NCBI GenBank assembly: GCA_002432095.1 | Contig: DJFQ01000020.1 | Span: 1 to 10,044 of the forward strand | Direction: 5' to 3' | DNA length: 10,044 bases | Source of the DNA: Marinagarivorans sp. UBA5868 | Lineage (GTDB): Bacteria > Pseudomonadota > Gammaproteobacteria > Pseudomonadales > Cellvibrionaceae | In this document: positions 1 through 7,824 of the stretch, one piece after another | How the letters are laid out: the number at the start of each line of letters is the position of its first letter | How positions within the stretch are numbered: position 1 is the stretch's first letter | The notes under the pieces: model-generated | What the model was told of the DNA's origin: nothing | Seen by the model: the letters and a program-made list of their open reading frames with translations, nothing else | The model's database searches: none | Translations under genes and position numbers: made by a program

Positions 1-1838
1 AACGATATGCTTGCTGCAACGCCACCACCGCCGCCACCGCCAGCACCTGATGTAGCCGTTGCATCTCGGTATGGAATTTCAGTACCAGACTCGATACTCG
101 CCTGCTGCTTATCGCCGGTAATAACTTTTGGTTGGCTCACAATTTCTGCATAGCCACTATCTTCCAGAGCCGACAGTTCCAGCCCAAGGAAAACATTATT
201 ACGGATAATATTCCAAGCTAACTTACCGGAGGCCGCATTGTCCGTGCCGGTCGCAGCAAGATCGAAGAAATCCGTTGTGGTAACGACCTCCCTACCCTGG
301 TCATCAATTTCAATATCCTCCGCTGAAAGCGTATCGCCAGTAAATATACTTCGTCCGCTTCTATCTGGCGCCCAGATGGCACCACCTATAGCCGCTCCCA
401 ATTCTTTTCTGAAGTCATTATTCGCAATAACAATCCGCGCTTCGATCATCACCTGACGGATTGGTATATCCACCTGGTCGATTACTCGTCTGAAGGCTGC
501 AATTTTTTCCTCGGTATCCGTCAAGATAATTGAGTTAGTACGCTCATCCACAATTGCATGACCACGCTCGGACAGTACACTGCCAGTTGCATTTCGATCC
601 TGGCTTGCACGAGCCGCTCCCGCGCCGCCGGCACCACCCTCCCCGTACTGGGGAATGAAAAGGTCAAAAAGCTCGCGCGCGTTGGCATACCGCACTCGGA
701 TATATTCCGTGCGTAAGGGAGCAAGCTCCTCAAGTTGCTTCTTGGTTTCGAGCTCCTGGCGCTCACGCTCGGCGATTTCGGCGGCAGGAGCCACCATCAG
801 TACATTGCCAATTTGTCGCTTGTCCAAGCCTTTGGTTTTCAGCACTAAATCCAGCGCTTGATCCCAAGGAACATTGTCGAGCCTAAGGGTGATATTTCCT
901 TTAACGGTATCGCTCGCTACCAGGTTGAGCTCTGTAACATCCGCAATCAACTGAAGTACGCTGCGCACTTCGATATTTTGAAAGTTCAATGACAGCTTTT
1001 CACCGGTATAGGCAAACTGTGCTTTTTTCTCTTCAAGCTCGGCGCGCGTCAGCGGCTTTACGCTGATCACATATTCATTATCTGCCTGATAAGCAAGATA
1101 GTCATATTCGCCAGACGCTTTAATCGATAAGGAAGTGCGAATGTTGTTGGCGCTTGCGGACACCATTTTGACCGGAGTTGCAAAATCGGTTACGTCCAGT
1201 TTGCGCTTCAGTTCATCCGGCAATTCTGTCTGCATAAAGCTGACGTCTATTCCTCCGGCAACTTCTTCAACATCAATGCTAATCCCTGGGTTAGTCAACT
1301 GAACAATGACTTTACCTTCACCGGCATCACCTCTACGGAAATCAACCGAGGTAATAGCGGATTTTGATCGATCAAAAGTATTTTTACTCTTTCTGACAAC
1401 AGCCGGACTGGTCGCCTGCTGCTCATTCTTCATCACATCACTTTCAGCGACCGACCGCTCCGAGCCAACCTCAACAATAAATTCATTGCCTTCTTTACGA
1501 GTGGTATAACTGGCGAGCTGATCCATATTGACGATCAGCCTGGTTCGACCCCCACTGGAAACCACCACCGCGCTGGATACATCTCCGATATCCATTGAGA
1601 ATTTTTTCTGAGCCAATGTGTTATCGGTATCTTCGAAATCCAGAACGATACGAGCGGGTTTTTCAATGGTGTAACCCGCAGGGTCTGATGGCAGCTCATC
1701 AAACCGCAAACGTAACTCGACTTTTTCTCCTGGCAATTCTGCAAACTTAATGTCTTGCAATTCCGCCGCCCACGATAGCGCCGGTGCAAGGCAGGCACTC
1801 AGTAGAAACCCAGCGATCTTTTTATGTTGAACAAACAT
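1..1838 (-). CDS. pilQ: Type IV pilus outer-membrane secretin PilQ, partial (C-terminal end beyond window)
   Basis: PilQ forms the gated outer-membrane channel through which the type IVa pilus passes. 612 codons are visible; the frame is open at the left edge, so the rest of the secretin beta-barrel is missing (family members have about 700 residues). A Sec signal peptide spans residues 1 to about 24 (MFVQHKK, then a hydrophobic stretch ending ALSWA). Two peptidoglycan-binding AMIN domains follow, at about 25-110 and 160-260. An STN/N0 domain lies near 276-348 (LSLNFQNIEVRSVLQLIAD) and a secretin N1 domain near 374-466 (TEYIRVRYANA, IVDERTNSIILTD). The secretin core then begins, with VMIEARIV and GTEIPYRDAT. 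Two Gly/Ala-rich insertions are visible, one in N1 and one near residue 600. The ATG at 1838 has AAGGA nine bases upstream, inside the end of pilP; five bases separate the two genes. The identity is secure. Confidence 0.96.
   Translation of the reverse strand, partial: MFVQHKKIAGFLLSACLAPALSWAAELQDIKFAELPGEKVELRLRFDELPSDPAGYTIEKPARIVLDFEDTDNTLAQKKFSMDIGDVSSAVVVSSGGRTRLIVNMDQLASYTTRKEGNEFIVEVGSERSVAESDVMKNEQQATSPAVVRKSKNTFDRSKSAITSVDFRRGDAGEGKVIVQLTNPGISIDVEEVAGGIDVSFMQTELPDELKRKLDVTDFATPVKMVSASANNIRTSLSIKASGEYDYLAYQADNEYVISVKPLTRAELEEKKAQFAYTGEKLSLNFQNIEVRSVLQLIADVTELNLVASDTVKGNITLRLDNVPWDQALDLVLKTKGLDKRQIGNVLMVAPAAEIAERERQELETKKQLEELAPLRTEYIRVRYANARELFDLFIPQYGEGGAGGAGAARASQDRNATGSVLSERGHAIVDERTNSIILTDTEEKIAAFRRVIDQVDIPIRQVMIEARIVIANNDFRKELGAAIGGAIWAPDRSGRSIFTGDTLSAEDIEIDDQGREVVTTTDFFDLAATGTDNAASGKLAWNIIRNNVFLGLELSALEDSGYAEIVSQPKVITGDKQQASIESGTEIPYRDATATSGAGGGGGGGVAASIS
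21..41. repeat. GCC/ACC triplet run encoding seven consecutive glycines in PilQ
   Basis: Seven in-frame triplets (gcc acc acc gcc gcc acc gcc) read on the minus strand as GGC/GGT and give seven glycines. They follow Ser-Gly-Ala and come shortly after the conserved IPYRDAT of the secretin core. Gain or loss of a triplet would change the loop length without breaking the frame. That the run is length-variable is inference. Confidence 0.7.
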
Positions 1839-1843
1839 GCCAG

Positions 1844-2395
1844 TTATTCCTTCTCAGATAATTTCAAAGTGCGGGGGCGCTGCAGCCAACCGCCGAGACC
1901 GTCAGATACGATCTCGATTAAGTCGATTTGCGTCGGCGAAGCGGACACAATCTTGCCGTGATCCTTACCCAGGTAATTACCCAAAGTGACACGGTTAATG
2001 CCACCCACACCATCTTTCACTAACGCCCAGAAACGTCCTTCTTTCTGTAAAGTTCCAACCATGGAAAGAGAGTCCAATGCAAATGTCTCGAGGTATTCCT
2101 TCTCACGCCCAAAATCCGGTTTGACTTTTGGATCCGTCGACTGGACGATTTCCTTCACCTCCACCGGGGCATCGAACGGGCTCCGCATTGCTGTGACGTT
2201 ATAAATATAGGCGTCATATGTGCGCAGGGGGGGCAAAGGTTCAATCGCGCCTTGTGGTCGCGCCTTGACCTCCTCAACGTAGCTTTGCAAATCGGCATGA
2301 TTGTCACCAAAAGAACAACCTACCAGTGGCAACAGCCCGCACAGAGAAAAAAATACAGGCAACCGCGCAAGATTTTTTATTAATGTTGTAACCAT
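1844..2395 (-). CDS. pilP: Type IV pilus assembly lipoprotein PilP
   Basis: PilP is an inner-membrane-anchored periplasmic lipoprotein. In characterised systems it binds the PilN/PilO heterodimer and the N0 domain of PilQ, linking the two membranes. The 183-residue product starts with a short hydrophobic signal ending in the lipobox LVGC, with Cys27 as the lipidation site. A linker rich in Pro and Glu (LPPLRTYDAY, SPFDAPVEV) follows. The C-terminal beta-domain, from about residue 110, contains WALVKDGVGG, RVTLGNYLGKDHG and SDGLGGWLQRP, which are family hallmarks. I chose the ATG at 2395 because AGGA lies nine bases upstream. The GTG at 2401, which overlaps the pilO stop codon by one base, would leave only three bases after AGGA. 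The gene is fourth in the pilMNOPQ operon. Confidence 0.93.
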   Translation of the reverse strand: MVTTLIKNLARLPVFFSLCGLLPLVGCSFGDNHADLQSYVEEVKARPQGAIEPLPPLRTYDAYIYNVTAMRSPFDAPVEVKEIVQSTDPKVKPDFGREKEYLETFALDSLSMVGTLQKEGRFWALVKDGVGGINRVTLGNYLGKDHGKIVSASPTQIDLIEIVSDGLGGWLQRPRTLKLSEKE

Positions 2396-2400
2396 CCGCA

Positions 2401-3012
2401 CTATTCCTGCTCTTTATATCGGTAGGTTTTCGCTTGAATGGTCATCAGAAGATTACCCGCTTTTTCGTCACGCTTGATGTCGAAATCATGCAGGGTCACT
2501 ATCCTTGGCATTCCAGCAACACCACTTACAAATGCACCAAATTCGTGATAACCGCCCGCCACCTTAATTTCGATAGGAAGCTCAACATAAAACTCAGAGG
2601 CAATTTCCGGCTTTAATGTGATGCTCTCTATCGCCAGGCGACTGTCGATCCCTTTTTCGTCGATATCCTCAAGTAAACCCGGCACCTCTGTGTCCTTGGG
2701 TAATTGTTTTTTCAATGCCTCGAAAGACTCTTCCATTTCCGCCATTTGCTGGCGATATTTGTCGAGATTAGCTGCTTCGTACGCTTTCTTCTCGAAAGAC
2801 GCCTTGAGATCCACTTCTTTGCGCTGCGCCCCAGCCAACTGCATATTCTTATCTTTCACAATCAGAAAATAAGCGCCTGCAATAATGACTGCGCATGCAA
2901 GCAGGCAGACAAAAATCCGCGCCGGCACCGGCCAAACACCAATCCGGTCCCAGTCGAGATCAGAAAAATTAAAATTCTTTAACTGTTCTGCGTAATCAGA
3001 CATTCCAGCCAT
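2401..3012 (-). CDS. pilO: Type IV pilus inner-membrane alignment protein PilO
   Basis: PilO is a bitopic inner-membrane protein that pairs with PilN and recruits PilP in the pilus alignment subcomplex. The 203-residue product has a short cytoplasmic N-terminus (MAGMSDYAEQLKNF) and one membrane helix at about 32-52. A charged coiled coil follows to about residue 100, then a periplasmic ferredoxin-like domain (ITLKPEIASEFYVELPIEIKV is split across this fold). Length and layout match characterised PilO proteins of about 205 residues. The frame is open upstream to 3057, but that extension lies inside pilN. The ATG at 3012 follows an almost perfect SD at 3020-3027, and the pilN stop codon is one base away, so translation is probably coupled. 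Confidence 0.94.
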   Translation of the reverse strand: MAGMSDYAEQLKNFNFSDLDWDRIGVWPVPARIFVCLLACAVIIAGAYFLIVKDKNMQLAGAQRKEVDLKASFEKKAYEAANLDKYRQQMAEMEESFEALKKQLPKDTEVPGLLEDIDEKGIDSRLAIESITLKPEIASEFYVELPIEIKVAGGYHEFGAFVSGVAGMPRIVTLHDFDIKRDEKAGNLLMTIQAKTYRYKEQE

Positions 3013-3013
3013 G

Positions 3014-4673
<1,660 letters not shown>

Positions 4674-4688
4674 TTAGCTGATGTTTAT

Positions 4689-4716
4689 GTTATAGCACTT
4701 TAACAAAAGGCTGCAA
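4689..4716 (-). promoter_or_regulatory. Predicted sigma-70 promoter of the pilMNOPQ operon
   Basis: On the minus strand a TTGCAG (4711-4716) and a TATAAC (4689-4694) are separated by 16 bases. The -10 box matches consensus at five of six positions; the -35 matches at three. A transcript would start near 4682, giving a leader of about 30 bases before the pilM ATG. Based on sequence only. Confidence 0.5.
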
Positions 4717-4739
4717 CTTGAGGTCGCACGTGTAAAGTG
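4696..4739. repeat. Split inverted repeat spanning the divergent pilM/ponA promoters
   Basis: CACTTTA at 4696-4702 is matched by its reverse complement TAAAGTG at 4733-4739, with 30 bases between the arms. One arm sits within the spacer of the pilM promoter; the other lies just upstream of the ponA -10 box. This arrangement could be a shared operator, but seven-base arms in AT-rich DNA can occur by chance. Confidence 0.3.
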
Positions 4740-4751
4740 TGAAAAAGGTCT

Positions 4752-4757
4752 TATAAT
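4752..4757 (+). promoter_or_regulatory. Predicted -10 box of the ponA promoter
   Basis: A perfect TATAAT lies 55 bases before the ponA ATG. No good -35 hexamer is found 16-18 bases upstream, and no TG extension precedes it, so the promoter may need an activator. The expected start near 4764 would leave a leader of about 48 bases. Confidence 0.5.
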
Positions 4758-4811
4758 AGCCAGCCTGCTGGGACGCTACACAATCAGAAACCAAAAAAGA
4801 CCATTCAACCA

Positions 4812-7340
4812 ATGAATTTCAGAAATACAGTATTGGGACTGTCCTGGCTCCTGCTAACCGGCATGAGTGGTGCAGTCGCCGTTTTGGCCGGAACCCACTT
4901 ATACCTTAGCCCATCTTTGCCATCTGTGGAGAGTTTGCGTGATATCCGCCTTCAAACTCCACTGCGTATTTATTCTAGTGATGGCAAGCTCATCGGTGAG
5001 ATTGGCGAGATGCGCCGTACTCCCGTTAAGTTTCAGGAAATTCCTCAAGGCTACATTGACGCCTTATTGTCAGCGGAAGACGCCCAATTCTACTCCCATC
5101 GTGGCGTTTCGATTAAGGGACTTCTGCGAGCATCTTCACAATTATTAATGTCTGGAGACATTCAGGGCGGCGGCTCTACGATCACTATGCAGGTCGCCCG
5201 CAACTTCTTTCTCACCAAACGCCAGGAATTCAAACGCAAATTTAACGAGATCTTACTCGCTTTGCGCATCGAGAGGGAACTGTCAAAAGAAGAAATTTTA
5301 GAGCTCTATGTGAATGTCATCTTTCTTGGTAATAGAGCTTACGGCATTCATGCCGCTGCCGAGGTTTACTATGGTAAAGACTTGGATCAACTATCTGTAG
5401 CTCAGTTAGCCATGCTTGCGGGAATCCCCAAAGCTCCATCGATCATGAATCCTTTGGCTAATCTGCAGAGGGCAACCGAACGGAGAAATTGGATTCTTGG
5501 ACGGATGTTGGAGCTGGGAAAAATTGATGAGACTGCTTATCAACAGGCGCTCGCGGAGTCCGGCGCTGCAAAATATCACGGCAGTAATTTAGACCTCAAT
5601 GCATCTTATGTCGCTGAAATGGCGCGCCGCACAGCGGTGGACATGTTTGGACCAAATGCCTACACCGATGGTTATCGGGTATACACGACCCTCGATAGCC
5701 AACTGCAATCAGATGCGCGTAATGCCGTTATTCTCGGTATCCAGGACTATGACAAACGCCATGGCTATAGAGGACCTGAGCAAAAATTATTGGTACCCAA
5801 GGAGGTGGCGGAAGCGGTGGCCAGCGGCGAAAAGCCGGCCCCCGATATATCTGCCGAATGGCATACAGCACTCCGTGATGCTTTGGCAGAACTCCCCGTT
5901 TACGCAGAGATGCTACCGGCAGCGGTGGTCAGTGTTGCCCCGGAAAAGGTCGAATTCCTGCTTAGCAATGGCGAGGAGATTGAACTCAAATGGGAAGGCG
6001 AATTAACTGAGTGGCGACCGTATCTTTCCGTCAACAGTCTTGGTCCAAAACCGTCCGACCCAGCGAACATGTTCGAAATCGGCGATGTCGTCCGCCTGCG
6101 CCGCAATGACGGAAAAACATGGGCATTGACGCAGATTCCGCAAGTGCAGGCGGCATTAATTACGCTCAACCCGCGCAACGGCGCAATTCTCGCGCTGGTG
6201 GGTGGACTCGACTTCCAGCAAAGCAATTTCAATCGTGCGATTCAGGCGCGCCGCCAACCTGGCTCCAGCTTTAAACCATTTCTTTATACTGCCGCACTTG
6301 AAAATGGCTACACCGCTGCCAGCATAATTAATGATTCTCCTTTGGTTTTTGACGATGAACAGCAAGAGGCCGCATGGCGTCCAGAAAATTCCGGTGGCGA
6401 TTTTCTCGGCCCAACTCGGCTGCGCAAGGCCTTGTACTTGTCTCGCAATCTCGTCTCAATTCGCCTGCTGCACAGCATAGGGTTCGATAAGGCGTTTTCC
6501 ACCATTGACCGGTTTGGCTTTGATCCGAAGGCTTTTCCGCGCGATCTTTCCGTCGCTCTCGGCAGCTTTGCTGTAACACCGCTGAACGTTGCCCAAGGGT
6601 ATGCTGTGCTCGCCAACGGCGGCTACAAGGTCGAGCCCTATCACATAGAACGCATTCTGAATTTCGAAGGTCGCGCAGTATACGAAGCTCGGCCAGCCAC
6701 GGTGTGCCGGGATTGCTCTGAACAAAGCGCCGAAGAGCAATATGTCGCCCAGGAAAATGATCCTTTTTTCTTTTCTGGCGACCCATTTGCAATCAGTGAT
6801 GCGCTGCGCAACCTGCTCGGCGGAATGGAGCCACAGGATTATCCACGAGCGCCGCGGGTTATTGATGCTGAGGTTTCCTACATCATGGATTCGATGCTCA
6901 AAGATGTGGTGAAACGCGGTACAGCTACTAAAGCAAAAGTACTGCAGCGCGGCGATCTTGCCGGCAAAACCGGTACTACCAACAATGCTACGGATGCATG
7001 GTTCGCCGGTTACGGCGGTGACTTGGTCGCGGTGGCATGGCTCGGCTTTGACGACACCACGACCTTGGGCCGGCAAGAATTCGGCGGCACCGCAGCTCTA
7101 CCGGTTTGGATCGAGTTCATGCGCCAGGCACTGCGCGACCGCCCGGAAATCAACTTACCGCAGCCCCCTGGGTTGGTTACAGTTCGTATAGATCCAGATA
7201 CTGGGAAACGGGCAGACGCCAGCACATCGAATGCTATCTACGAAATTTTTCGCAGCAATCAGGTACCTCAGGAAAGCGGCGAAGATATCCAGTCGCCATG
7301 GCAAAGCTCTGACGAGGTACGCACGGAATCGATTTTTTAG
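4812..7340 (+). CDS. ponA: Penicillin-binding protein 1A (bifunctional peptidoglycan glycosyltransferase/transpeptidase)
   Basis: This class A PBP polymerises lipid II into glycan strands and cross-links the stem peptides, acting from the inner membrane into the periplasm. At 842 residues it fits the PBP1A length (about 820-850). A single N-terminal membrane helix spans about 6-30. The GT51 domain follows, with EDAQFYSHRG (catalytic Glu89), GGGSTITMQ (119-127), RKFNEILLALRIE, KEEILELYVN and a final AMLAGIPKAP. An OB-like insertion at about 313-440, starting GYRGPE, distinguishes PBP1A from PBP1B. The transpeptidase has SSFK (nucleophile Ser485, Lys488), SRN (544-546) and KTGT (719-722). A Cys pair, CRDC, occurs at 632-635. 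All catalytic motifs are intact. No clear SD precedes the ATG; AAAAAAGA about a dozen bases upstream is the closest. The gene diverges from pilM and appears monocistronic. Confidence 0.97.
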   Translation: MNFRNTVLGLSWLLLTGMSGAVAVLAGTHLYLSPSLPSVESLRDIRLQTPLRIYSSDGKLIGEIGEMRRTPVKFQEIPQGYIDALLSAEDAQFYSHRGVSIKGLLRASSQLLMSGDIQGGGSTITMQVARNFFLTKRQEFKRKFNEILLALRIERELSKEEILELYVNVIFLGNRAYGIHAAAEVYYGKDLDQLSVAQLAMLAGIPKAPSIMNPLANLQRATERRNWILGRMLELGKIDETAYQQALAESGAAKYHGSNLDLNASYVAEMARRTAVDMFGPNAYTDGYRVYTTLDSQLQSDARNAVILGIQDYDKRHGYRGPEQKLLVPKEVAEAVASGEKPAPDISAEWHTALRDALAELPVYAEMLPAAVVSVAPEKVEFLLSNGEEIELKWEGELTEWRPYLSVNSLGPKPSDPANMFEIGDVVRLRRNDGKTWALTQIPQVQAALITLNPRNGAILALVGGLDFQQSNFNRAIQARRQPGSSFKPFLYTAALENGYTAASIINDSPLVFDDEQQEAAWRPENSGGDFLGPTRLRKALYLSRNLVSIRLLHSIGFDKAFSTIDRFGFDPKAFPRDLSVALGSFAVTPLNVAQGYAVLANGGYKVEPYHIERILNFEGRAVYEARPATVCRDCSEQSAEEQYVAQENDPFFFSGDPFAISDALRNLLGGMEPQDYPRAPRVIDAEVSYIMDSMLKDVVKRGTATKAKVLQRGDLAGKTGTTNNATDAWFAGYGGDLVAVAWLGFDDTTTLGRQEFGGTAALPVWIEFMRQALRDRPEINLPQPPGLVTVRIDPDTGKRADASTSNAIYEIFRSNQVPQESGEDIQSPWQSSDEVRTESIF

Positions 7341-7381
7341 AAATCAGGAATACTGGTCGGGAAGGGATTCTTAAAGAAGAT

Positions 7382-7397
7382 ATAAATAGATAAATAG
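7382..7397. repeat. Two tandem copies of ATAAATAG
   Basis: Two perfect 8-base copies lie side by side in the AT-rich gap between ponA and the rpmE terminator hairpin. They lie beyond the hairpin on the rpmE side and add U-richness to any read-through transcript. No function is evident. Confidence 0.5.
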
Positions 7398-7410
7398 AAG
7401 AAAGAGCAGA

Positions 7411-7428
7411 CGGGGCCGATAGGCCCCG
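7411..7428 (-). terminator. Likely rho-independent terminator of rpmE
   Basis: CGGGGCC and GGCCCCG form a perfect seven-base GC stem around a four-base loop, eight bases after the rpmE stop codon. On the minus strand it is followed by a pyrimidine-rich tract (tctgctctttcttct), an imperfect U-tract. On the plus strand no T-run follows, so the hairpin is unlikely to be an intrinsic terminator for ponA. Confidence 0.6.
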
Positions 7429-7435
7429 AGAAACA

Positions 7436-7648
7436 TCAGCTAGCGCGACGACCACCGAAACGCTTGTTGAAACGGTCAATACGTCCACCAGTGTCCACCA
7501 TTTTCTGTTTGCCGGTATAAAACGGGTGGCATTCAGAACAGACTTCGATCGTGATGTTTTTGGCTACCGTAGAACGGGTTTCAATCACATTGCCACAACT
7601 ACAAGTGGCGACCATTTTGCCGTATTTAGGTTGGATGCTTTCTTTCAT
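7436..7648 (-). CDS. rpmE: Large ribosomal subunit protein bL31 (zinc-binding form)
   Basis: bL31 is a small protein of the 50S central protuberance that bridges to the 30S head. The 70-residue product starts [12 protein letters not shown]. It carries four cysteines, Cys16, Cys18, Cys37 and Cys40 (CSC and CSEC), which mark the zinc-containing form as opposed to the zinc-free paralogue expressed under zinc limitation. It ends in the conserved [10 protein letters not shown], a [12 protein letters not shown] segment and a basic tail. The ATG at 7648 has GAGG eight bases upstream. The frame stays open upstream to 7831, but the extension has no family similarity. The gene is convergent with ponA and divergent from priA. 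Confidence 0.97.
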   Translation of the reverse strand: MKESIQPKYGKMVATCSCGNVIETRSTVAKNITIEVCSECHPFYTGKQKMVDTGGRIDRFNKRFGGRRAS

Positions 7649-7666
7649 GGAGCTTGCCTCATGTGC

Positions 7667-7704
7667 GTATGCCGCCACCCGATCTTGTGCCGGGCACCGC
7701 ATAC
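7667..7704 (-). promoter_or_regulatory. Possible structured 5' leader of rpmE
   Basis: GTATGC (7667-7672) and GCATAC (7699-7704) are perfect inverted arms around a 26-base loop that itself contains GTGCCGGGCAC (7687-7697), another inverted repeat. On the rpmE transcript the outer stem would end about six bases before the GAGG ribosome site. Leaders bound by bL31 for autogenous control are known in gammaproteobacteria; whether this is one is inference. Confidence 0.35.
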
Positions 7705-7734
7705 TGGTTAAAGTTGCTGGCGTTAAGGGCGCGA

Positions 7735-7762
7735 ATAGTACCAGAATGCGCCGTATCCGCAA
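7735..7762 (-). promoter_or_regulatory. Predicted extended -10 promoter of rpmE
   Basis: On the minus strand TTGCGG (7757-7762) is followed after 16 bases by TACTAT (7735-7740). The -10 box is preceded by TGG, giving a TGn extended -10 element. The -10 matches consensus at four of six positions. The transcript would begin near 7728, leaving a leader of about 80 bases that contains the hairpin at 7667-7704. Confidence 0.4.
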
Positions 7763-7824
7763 GCAAATCCTGCGTAAAACTTGAGCACAATCCACCCACC
7801 TTTCTCTGCCGTTCCGCCCATCCA

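Noticed and set aside
6456..7076. 206-codon minus-strand open frame inside ponA
   Set aside because: It is antisense to the transpeptidase domain, whose motifs are all intact. No domain or ribosome site supports it.
7411..7428. GC hairpin as a bidirectional terminator also serving ponA
   Set aside because: On the plus strand the stem is followed by agaaacatcagc, with no T-run, so intrinsic termination of ponA there is not supported.
7654..7824. 57-codon N-terminal extension of priA
   Set aside because: The encoded peptide has no PriA similarity, and the region carries rpmE control signals. The start at 7825 gives the normal family length and N-terminus.
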